Of a DNA stretch of 64,000 nt, positions 55,785-64,000 are shown one piece after another. Source of the DNA: Polyporus tsugae (taxonomy: Eukaryota; Basidiomycota; Agaricomycetes; Polyporales; Polyporaceae); assembly GCA_024305745.1 (NCBI GenBank), contig JAHRBS010000005.1, positions 1,302,001-1,366,000 on the forward strand, given 5' to 3'. Below the pieces are notes generated by a model. That model did no database searches. It saw only the letters and a list, made by a program, of their open reading frames with translations, and was not told the DNA's origin. Position numbers and translations under genes: made by a program. The stretch's first letter is position 1, and the number at the start of each line of letters is the position of its first letter.

Positions 55785-56980
55785 CTACATACCGGCCTCA
55801 CCCCCATTTCCATAGACTGCACCGGTATCGTCCGCTGCATCGCCATCCCGTAGCTCGCACAGGCCGATGGGATTCGGAGACTCCGCCGCCAATCGAGACA
55901 ACTCAGATGAACAAAGCTCAGACCCGCCCCCTTCGAGTCCCAGCGGAACAGACGTGAACGCCGAATAGGACGGCGCCTGGTTCGAGCCCCTCACTGTGAC
56001 CTGCACGCGTGTCGTTCGTTACCTAGAAAGCGAGACCGGGGCTCGAGCCTGGTGTGTGGGAGGAACCCGAGCGCGGACGCAACGCGCGCGCCGCTGCGGA
56101 GTGCGAGGACGTGCGCGACCAGGCTCGGCGACCGTGCGGTCGGTGTTTTCGCCCGTACGAGGTCCCCCGCAGCGCAGTGGACACAAGGACATGCCCACTG
56201 CGAGTCGGCGGCGTGCGACTCGGAGGAACAGAAGCAGGGCGGCGGAGGCAAAGGCAGAGGCGGAGTCGACATGAGGGATGAACTCGACCTCAAAGGATAG
56301 CGGGAAGGTCGCGCGAGCTCACGCGTGGGAGAGGCGAAAGGATGGGGCGCTCGCCGTATCTCGGAAGAGCGGTGGCCCCGCGTAGATATTTGTTGAGGCT
56401 GGGCTGAGGGGGTCGATAGTAGCGTGTTCGTGTATCCTGTCCTCTGAGTCGACTGGAATGATATAGAATGCAGCAGGCGGACCGCGTTCGCCTCGTGAAG
56501 AGGATGATAGAACGCAGGATACGATGCGGGAGAGCTCGGGCAGTGCTCTTCCACACCGCTATCACGATGCATGGAGGGATAGGGCAGCAGCGGCGAATGA
56601 CGGGGATGGTTGTACGTGTGACACCGGAATACGGGGATTTGGGAGAGGCGTTTGCGGACGATGCCTGCTCGACTCTCGAGAGTGTTCAACGAGGGTGCAA
56701 ACGGTGTCCTCAGGCGATGATGCGGCCTGCATGATGACCAGACGAGGGCGGAGGGAATGCGGCCAGGCCAACTTTGAGTTTCGTCCGAGGAATTGTCGTA
56801 CTGCAAGGGGTCGTGCACGTCCATATCTAATGAGGCCGTGTTCAGGACTCCGGGTGGTGGTGGAGCGGAAGCATCTGATGTTGAAGTTTCCTGAGGCTCA
56901 GGATAACTTGGGATGTACTGACGTGAGCTAAGAAAGATTTTGAGCTTCAGCGCCGTCTCAGTGTCCCCGAAAGGAAGCAA
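55785..56980 (-). CDS. Hypothetical Pro/Ser-rich protein (block member B, copy 2)
   Basis: A long minus-strand frame (stop at 55991, open above 56,900) without an ATG at its top, so an upstream exon is expected. It is homologous to the protein at 44.8-46.0 kb: DPLQYDNSSDET against HLQYSDPSDGSN, RLRTPFAPSLNTLESRAG against RLETPSASSLDTSKNRAG, STPPLPLPPPPCFC against STPPPPLCVCPP. A second frame (56006-55785) contains RDGDAADDTGAVYG, matching the acidic end of copy 1. The two frames are therefore separated by an intron or frameshift near 56.0 kb. Rapid divergence with frame kept in much of the length suggests that it was coding until recently. Function unknown. Confidence 0.4.
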
Positions 56981-57928
56981 ACAAGGTCATACCTTTTCTC
57001 CGCTGTATGCCCGCGATATAGACACGACTTCTAGCCAGGAGGAGGAGAGAAGACAATCCAAACATTCATACTCGTCCGAGTCCTATACTCAGGGCGGTAT
57101 TTGGGGATTCTGAGAGCCCGGGAAACAAAGTATAATGATTTTCATGACACTCGTGTGGATATCCTATCCACCTCGGGTCAAAATGGCCCAGTTGCCGTAG
57201 TGCGCCAGACCCATACATACTCGAGCGAGCCCAAATGCTTCCGAACTAACGTGAGAACGCTCACCTCGTGTCAACGAACGAGCTCACAGTCCACAGGATA
57301 TCCAGATATCCAGATATCGGACGGCATGGAGTCCCAGAGATGTCGATCGATCACTCGGGAACACGTTTCCGAGTGGGATATCATCTACGATCCTGCAAAG
57401 GAAGATAGACGAAACATGTATGTTAGGCAAGCGTGGATCGACCCCCAACGATTGACTCATACCTCCAGAGAGAATGTCGCAACGAGCCTACGTGGATCCT
57501 ATTGCTCAGTGAAGGTGCGGGGATGAGGGACACGACCAACTGCGGCACAGAACCGTCGGGTTGGGGGGATTGCTGATACTGCCGTGGGTCGATTGCAAAC
57601 GCGGGAGGAGGGGACCCGATCTTCTGCTCGGAGGGGATGAAGGAGCGCCTCTACGAAGTGAGGAAGATGACGCGGAGTCGAATGGGCGGGAGAAAGAGGG
57701 GATGAGGGTGAGGAGTGCAGATTGCAGCGAAGCGAGACACACGGAGCTGAGCGCTGAGTCGCAAGACGATGGCGGCAACTTGCAAGACCCAAAACCTTGG
57801 AGACGCCGGTGTGACGCGATTGTCCAGTGGCATCACTCATTCTCGTGTCCGTTACCCCACGCGTCGCCTGTCACAGTCTCGGTTCGGTGAGTTGGACTCT
57901 AGGACTCTAGTACGTGTTACTGACCATG

Positions 57929-58722
57929 TTACCTTCCTCCTCCGTCATAAACAGCCACAGTAAAACTGATGGCCGACCCCCTGTTCAGACCACTGCCCAT
58001 CCTCCGCCTGCAAACCGAACTCAGCGACCTGCGGCGCCTGACCCCGCCGTATCGGCCGGGAATCTGTCGTACCCTCCGCCCTGTTGAAAACCTTACGCGC
58101 GGCCTTCCGCATCGTGAGCCGCGCTTTCTCGTTGCCTCCACGGCGGCACATTGTGGCCGACTGGAGGTAGATCCGGCAGGGGATGGAGTCAAGGCCGCGC
58201 TCGCCGTGTTCTTGGACCCGCCCGTCGCTCCACGCGATCGCGAGTGCGAGGTTGGGTGTGAGTGGTCGACAAGGAGTGCCCTCAAGGAGACGGACCCGCG
58301 GTCGGACCTGGGTGGGGACGTGTATGACGTCGGTGGTGCGTTCGGCGGGTAGTGACCGGCGTAGGTTGGGAAAGTGAGGGGAGGGATAACCTGACCCGCG
58401 TTGGACGAAAGAGGGCCGGGAGACTGAGTGGCCGCCTGTGGAGGACGGGAGAAGACACGCATTGGGAGGTGTTCGGCGACTTGGACGACACGTTGTCGAT
58501 CCAGGAGGAGACCGCGGTGGACGCGGAGGAGCGCGGCGGGTCGAAGGCCCCGAGTGATGACAGGACGGTGCGGCTGTCGTCGGATCCGGAGTCGACATGA
58601 TGGAACGCGGTGCGCGCATGTGAGTACAATGCAAATGCTTGGCGTGTACGTCTACGCTTGAACTTCGAGTGGTGGGGACTGGAAGACAGCAGCAGGTCGC
58701 TGTTTATACAACGCTCTGCCAC
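57929..58722 (-). pseudogene. Frameshifted copy of block member A
   Basis: Similarity to the 284-aa protein at 42.7-43.6 kb runs through three different frames. The first part (FHHVDSGSDDSRT, STAVSSWIDNVSSKS) is in one frame. The frame changes near 58,435 (GQVIPPLTFPTYAGHYP) and again near 58,220 (LDSIPCRIYLQSATMCRRGG, RKAARKVFNR). The Cys motif of copy 1 (C-x2-C-x6-C-x-C) has lost its second and last Cys (CRIYLQ, CRR). The C-terminal Gly/Tyr-rich tail is absent. Two frameshifts plus loss of the motif make this a pseudogene. Confidence 0.75.
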
Positions 58723-58947
58723 AACTCTCAGCCCCAGATATCCACCACGGCTACCGACGATGCTATACAGTCGGCAACATCAGTGCAGGAAACGCGATAT
58801 GGAACATCGTATCTAGCGCACCTTCACACCATAGCCATACCCGCAACTACTTCGGGCGGGGAGCACTATGTTCATCACTGGCACGATGTTGGAGGCGACT
58901 TCAAACCTACAAGAGCATAAAACTCATCTCAGCGCAGGCGGGGGGCA

Positions 58948-59322
58948 CTAATTGAGATGCGAACCGGAACGGGTGCTTCGAATCCGATGCACGTTGCGCC
59001 GCGTCGAGGCCATGATCGGTTGAGCAAGTGCGATCATACAGATTTGATTACCATCGGAGGATAGGGGCATGCGGCATAGAGGGTCATCGAAATCCTCGGA
59101 ATATGCTCCGAAGCACTCCTGTTTGTCCTGTATGGACAGCGGTGACGCCTCTTGGGTGAGGATGTCGGGCACAGAGTCCTCGTCGTCGGTAGCAGCGAGC
59201 GGAAGTGGGACCGATTCGTATCCCTCTGCTTCAGAGCCACGAAACACAAAGGGGAACTCCCAGCTGGAGGCATTGCGTCCCATGGCTGAAAAGAGTGGTC
59301 TGGTTGGGAACCTAAGCGACAT
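58948..59322 (-). CDS. Hypothetical protein (block member D, copy 2)
   Basis: A 124-codon frame from ATG 59322 beginning MSLRFPTRPLFSAMGRNASS, homologous to the shorter frame at 51,876. After about residue 45 it is acidic (ATDDEDSVPDILTQEASPLSI). No domain, signal or membrane span. A minus-strand TATATG-type element lies at 59,561-59,572 and an upstream non-coding exon is possible. It is divergent to E copy 2. Confidence 0.45.
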   Translation of the reverse strand: MSLRFPTRPLFSAMGRNASSWEFPFVFRGSEAEGYESVPLPLAATDDEDSVPDILTQEASPLSIQDKQECFGAYSEDFDDPLCRMPLSSDGNQICMIALAQPIMASTRRNVHRIRSTRSGSHLN

Positions 59323-60956
59323 TTACGCCGAGGCGAGACGTCAGTGTGAACATACCGGGGCCGAATGATTCACCGATCACTGCGGTTGGCGGTGTGCTCC
59401 GATTCCTAGCCCTTGAGAAGGGGATGGAATGTCGTTTCAGGACATCGTATCTGTGGGTTCATGGCCATGAGCGAAAGTTGCACCGCCTGGTAGGTGTGGC
59501 GGCCCAGTCGACCGTTGCAAGGCTTCAAGTTGTGGACATAAAGGGAGGCGAGCGGTGTAGACACATATAAGCGGCAAGCGAGGGTATTTCGTGCGTCATA
59601 TTTGGCACACAGATGAAAGCACAGAAAGCCTCAGAAAGGTGAGAACAGAGATGAAGCTGGACCTCGCGAGTCGCCGAGCAGCGAGCAGCGAGCTCGTCTT
59701 GGACGAGCCATGTGGAGGGCCGGGAGTTGCCGACGGCTACTAGTAGCGCCCGCCTTGCTCACCGCGCGCTGCGGCCTCCCGCCAGCTTCTGCTTCCTTCT
59801 CGAGCTCGTGTTCTCTGCTGTTCAATGTAGGCTCTTGCATTAAATTGTTCTGGCGACTAGAAACTTCGCGACATTATCACGTCACATGTCTGATATGACA
59901 GTCTCAGGTGGGTCGCCTTTCGTCGCTTCTGCGAGTGCCCGGAGAGTTCGGCGATTGAATCCCGGTTCCCCAATTTCGCTGAATCGCTTAGGCCGCATTG
60001 GATCCAGGCCAAACTACTCAGTCGAACCATTGTCAACGCAGAATAAGATATAGGACAGCTGTGTGTGGACATTTAGACAATGGTACGTGGTGTATTTCAG
60101 TCCAAGTCACCACATTGCGACCACCTGTTGCAGCTTTAAGGTGTCGCGCGGCCAGCCCTCTACGGACCTCACTTCCAGCTGCAGCTCACCGATTCTCGGG
60201 GATCAATGTACCATCGCTATACGCAGCCCTGAATCTCCTTTCTACTGTTTTGCACTACTTCGAAATGACGAGACAGACTCATCTCAGATGATGAGACAGG
60301 TCAGGCACATGGTACGGTGTGCTGGACAGTGGATACCGTCATGGGTCAATTTTCTAGTTCGCGTTCCGTAGGTGAGAGGATAGAAGCGGGATCCGTCCAT
60401 TGATATCCACCTGACCTTCACAGCCAGAAAGTTGAAGACCTTCAGAGTGCAACGTGCAGCGAGTTCTGAAATCACTGACAACCAACGGGAAGCACAGGTT
60501 GCTTTATCATCTCTTCCTTAAAGTATCCTCGAGCCAATGACTTGGTCAAGCTGGACAGCCGGTGCGTGCCCGCCTCGTGGTCATTGACAGATGTTTATCA
60601 GTTCAAATTGTTGTGCCAGCGTGCTCAGCAAGTACTACGGCTCTCGCCTTCCCTAGGTCGATTATCAACTCAGTTCCACGATTGAGGGCAGTGTCGATAG
60701 AACGCCACCGGTGCGTAGGCTAGCTTCTATGCAGCAAACAGAGTTTGTACTGACAGATCTTCTAATCCCTCCTAACTATAGGATGTAGGATACGATAGAG
60801 TTCATCGGCATCACACCGTGCACCTGTGCAGGCCGGGGGCGATTGCGGTGTCTCGGAGGATGCGACATAAGTGGCTCACCATAGTACTGCACCACAGGAA
60901 TCGTCTTATATCCCCGTCACCCTCGGCAGTTCTCATCCACGTCTACCCCCGATACA

Positions 60957-62805
60957 ATGTCCACGATTCAAGTTAGTGAGCAGGAGATGTCATATCTGTA
61001 AGTCTCAGAGCCGCTTTTGTCCCCATTGCGAGAGTGCGAACATCATTATTGACACTGTTGGAATTGTAGCTATACGAACATATACGCGGTTTACGCTGCT
61101 TGTGGTACTGTCTTAATGAATATAGTCGCATAATTGCCTTATCCTAAACTCGCGTCCTAGGGATTCTTGTTTATGACTGGTTCTTGTGCCTCAGCAATGA
61201 AGTCGAATTCATATGGAACCGGCACTCCGGACGCACTGTCGCTTCGCTGGTGTATGCCTTCAGCCGCTATGCGAATCTCATACAGGCTCTCCTGGGTGTC
61301 GCAACGATTTATCCAATGTCGGACCTAGTACGCAATCTTGTTACTCCTCTTCCTTTCCATGGACTTATTGTTGTGTACGTAGAGGTATCAGTGGCTGAGT
61401 GGTTGGATATCAATCTAGACTTAAACAGCTCCCCCACAATAGTTGTACAGCAAATATATGGGCCCAGGTTGTCTTCGGGACTTTGGGTTTGATCGCGTTG
61501 GGCGGTGCGTCTGAGCCTCTTCTAAAAACACTTGCATGCTGAACCAAACCGCTCCATAGCTTTCTCTGCGGCGCGTGCATATGCATTGTCGAACAGGAAC
61601 ATGTGGTTGGCGGCCTTGATCGTCCTTTTGGCCCTACCACCAACGGTCACGAACATTGTAAGTGTTTCAGACGGCATTCCTGGTTGTGGTTGGTGAATCA
61701 TTTTGCGGAGAAGATTATATCCGTCAACGAAGCTCCCGAGAACCTACCCAGTCCGTTGAATTGCAGTGCTTCAAGTTCGCTATCTCAGACGCTTTTCATC
61801 AGGTGTGTCCTTGAACAGCTCACATTCTGTGCGATGACTCGGACAGTAAGGAACTCATAACCCTTTCCAGTGGTGAGTAGGATATTAATTCATCATGTTT
61901 CCATAGTGCTTACTACTGCTATCATTTACGCATAGTGGCTGTCGTTATCCGGGGATCGCAGTTTGCGGCAGAGTTGCTCGTCATCGGCATTACCTGGTGG
62001 TACACCTACCAGTCGTATCGCATTCGAAAAGGCGTCAAACTCGGAAAAACTATCAGTTCCCTTCTCCTCTACAACGGTAAGCAATCTCAAGGATCATCAC
62101 GTCCCTACCTGACATTATATGCCATTAGGAAGCCTCTATTTCATGTGTGTTTTTCTCTTCACGACAATTTTATTCCGAGGGTTCATATGTCGCGATGCTT
62201 GCAGATTTCTCACGACCTTGTGCATTCTCGATATTATCTTCAGCACAGCGTCGGTACGTCCGATTCCAATACCAGGTGGCATGCGACACCGTTGTCTCAT
62301 ACTTCACTCTAGCTACCAGTCAACAGCTTGAACGCGGACACTGTTGTGACTACACTCTATGACCCGTAAGTCCCGTCTGCTACTGCCCGCATCGTTTCCT
62401 GACAAATGACATCTTGGGCGTAGCATAACGTCCATTCTCACATGTCGCTTCATGCTCTCCCTTCGCCAATTCGACAGCGCCGTCGCTTCCACAACATTTT
62501 CAATGCCGAACTCTCGAGTCCGAGAGCACACGTCCTCGATGGTTCTCGAATTCGGGGCGCAGCCCAGGGACAGCCTCCCGTCCTTCATCGCGTCCTTCGC
62601 TCACCCCGTCCACGTCGACTCGGCCCTGTACTGTGAGATGGACCCCGATGCAACCGTCGAAGACTCATACGGATCCGAATGGCGAGAAATGGACGGGGTG
62701 GTACCAACCTCAACCTCGGCTGAGACACCTGGCCAGAGTCCAGGACGTCCAGGCCCCAGTCAACCCGCCAACTTGGACCGTTCCGTGTTAGTAGTTCGGG
62801 AGTAG
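60957..62805 (+). CDS. DUF6533-domain seven-helix membrane protein (block member E, copy 2)
   Basis: The exons that could be fixed are 60957-60997, 61070-61104, 61161-61327, 61429-61504, 61560-61657 and 61711-61802, then further exons to the stop at 62805. The DUF6533 core is GILVYDWFLCLSNEVEFIWN, preceded by an aromatic segment and followed by LVYAFSRYANLIQ. Later helices include NIWAQVVFGTLGLIALG, FSAARAYALSNRNMW and AAELLVIGITWWYTYQSYRIRKG. The C-terminal tail has conserved MVLEFGAQPRDSLPSFIASFAHPVHVDS and an acidic YGSEWREMD. Such proteins are abundant in Agaricomycetes, and their function and ligand are unknown. The joints between 61.8 and 62.4 kb were not fully resolved. The tryptophan that is a stop in copy 1 is intact here. 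Confidence 0.75.
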
Positions 62806-63921
62806 GGATTTAGATGGGTGGGCGATTCGAGTCGGCATATGCTGGCTGACCGTCGGGGGTGGTGAGCATGGCCTGAGACATATCTTGATGAATCGGAGGC
62901 TGCTGTCGAACATTATCTGAACTATAGATGCTTTATATATGAAGTGAGGCTTGCGTGGAGTCTGTTACTCTGCACCTATCATCGAACAGGGTGAGCACGC
63001 TCCCGGCGTGGACGGAGAGGCTGTGAACGAGGGAGGCACTGGTGCTGCATGTGGGCCCAGTGAGCGTGCCGCCACGGCTGCAGGTCAGCACCAAAGCGGC
63101 AGTGTCGCTTTGCTCGCAGAATAAGTACTTGGTGTGCAGCCTCCAACAAGACAGCTCTGTTGCAGTATCTCCGTCACTCTATCCCTGATATGTCTGTTTG
63201 TGTTGTCGCGCTCGGTATTCGTGCCACCACTGGAACTGCGGTGCCATGCCAATCCTTATAGTACGCCCGCCGAGTCCCCGCGTTACTTGTGTACCGTCGT
63301 CTTTGTTTGTTCTCCCGTGAAACAGGAATATTAGGATATAATTAAATGTAACACACGAGAACCCATGGCCTAATGCGCAGAACATCATATGATGGCTGGC
63401 GTTGACGTTGAAAGCCGAGCTGTATGCGGTGGCTGTGTCAGCCAATTCTAACTAGTAACCACCGAAGTGCCTTCCTGGGACTCATTAGCTAGCCGCATAG
63501 ATTCAAGTATAACTCCTACGAATCTCTCAAGAATTTCATCTGCTATTCCACCTAGAAAGTACCTCTTAGCTCTAGGTGGTTTCAAGTGGCTGAGCCCCAC
63601 TCACGGTGAGAAGGATGCATGCCGGCAGTGACGGCGCCTAGTGCCATCACAAGCGAGCCTCGTGGTGCCCGATATGGAAGGACTCCCCACCTTGAACCTG
63701 AACGGCCACCATCATTTCCTTTGTCTTCCTGGCGGCACTTCATTCTTCCCTTCCTTGTCATAACTGACTCGACGCGTGAATAGGCACCCCAGGACACGCT
63801 TTGGGACGCGTCACCCATCCAACCACGGGGTACAGGTTGGCTTTCAACCGCCAGCCAACCGTATAAATTGCAGCCCACCTCTCTGTCCGTACATCAGTTC
63901 TCCTCACCCTCCATTCTCCCC
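62806..63921. other. Intergenic, no gene seen
   Basis: The first 250 bp are the duplicated 3' flank of E. A 9-bp inverted repeat (CCACCTAGA/TCTAGGTGG, 63548-63556/63571-63579) forms a small hairpin. The last 60 bp are the promoter and leader of the gene at 63922. Confidence 0.4.
63862..63867 (+). promoter_or_regulatory. TATA box of the gene at the right edge
   Basis: TATAAA lies 55-60 bp before the ATG at 63922, followed by a pyrimidine-rich leader (TTCTCCTCACCCTCC). Confidence 0.6.
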
Positions 63922-64000
63922 ATGACTGACCCAGTCATAAACTCAGACACTCCTTTCTCCAAAGGTCGCGCCAACGGCCACCACAAGCATTCTCTCGGTA
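63922..64000 (+). CDS. Start of a gene cut by the window edge
   Basis: ATG at 63922 with TATA box and pyrimidine-rich leader. 26 codons are visible (MTDPVINSDTPFSKGRANGH...) and the frame is open to the edge. Too short to identify. Confidence 0.5.
   Translation, partial: MTDPVINSDTPFSKGRANGHHKHSLG

Noticed and set aside
60957..62805. DUF6533 genes as pheromone receptors
   Set aside because: They are seven-helix proteins but carry the DUF6533 signature (YDWFLCLSNEVEFIW) and not STE3-type motifs, and no pheromone precursor with a CAAX end was seen nearby.

Overview
The window is nuclear DNA from a filamentous basidiomycete, most likely an Agaricomycete. Multi-exon genes have short introns, mostly about 40-80 bp, with GT..AG borders and one apparent GC..AG. 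TATA boxes sit close upstream of several genes. The recognisable families are typical of mushroom-forming fungi: DUF6533-type membrane proteins, F-box/LRR proteins, DUF6697-like proteins and HMG-box regulators. No prokaryotic features, rRNA, tRNA or CRISPR array were seen. Gene models were spliced by hand from splice-site consensus and frame continuity. They are inferences unless the family match fixes the frame.

Region 0-26 kb. A decayed, inverted copy of a DNA polymerase X gene (about 1-1490, minus) lies far from its apparently intact parent (19.9-22.3 kb, plus). A 111-bp MITE with a 9-bp target duplication lies beside the copy. HMG-box genes sit around both polymerase copies (2.2, 23.2 and 24.9-26.1 kb, plus a weaker candidate at 17.7 kb). 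Between them are a predicted mitochondrial protein (4.9-6.5 kb), a secreted ADP-ribosyltransferase-like protein (7.0-8.6 kb), a TauD/TfdA dioxygenase (11.3-12.9 kb), an amino-acid transporter (13.4-15.4 kb) and a FAM210/Fmp10-like protein (16.5-17.2 kb).

Region 27-41 kb. This holds a 13-exon glutaryl-CoA dehydrogenase, a pair of diverged DUF6697-like coiled-coil paralogues (30.2-31.8 and 33.4-35.2 kb), a tiny TATA-driven gene between them, a YCII-domain protein, one unassigned ORF and an F-box/LRR protein.

Region 42-63 kb. This is a lineage-specific block made of a partly rearranged tandem segmental duplication. Four sequence types recur: A (42.7 and 57.9 kb), B (44.8 and 56.0 kb), D (51.7 and 58.9 kb) and E, a DUF6533 membrane protein (53.1 and 61.0 kb). 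A is open at 42.7 kb but frameshifted at 57.9 kb. E is broken by a TGG-to-TAG change at 53.6 kb while the matching tryptophan is kept at 61.5 kb, so the two units have decayed reciprocally. Gene C (48.4-49.7 kb) is unique to the first unit. The last 80 bp begin another gene.

The genes do not form one pathway. Glutaryl-CoA dehydrogenase (lysine/tryptophan catabolism), the amino-acid permease and the dioxygenase are ordinary metabolism. The unusual content is the inverted polymerase duplication among HMG genes, the secreted ART-like protein and the reciprocally decaying duplicated block.
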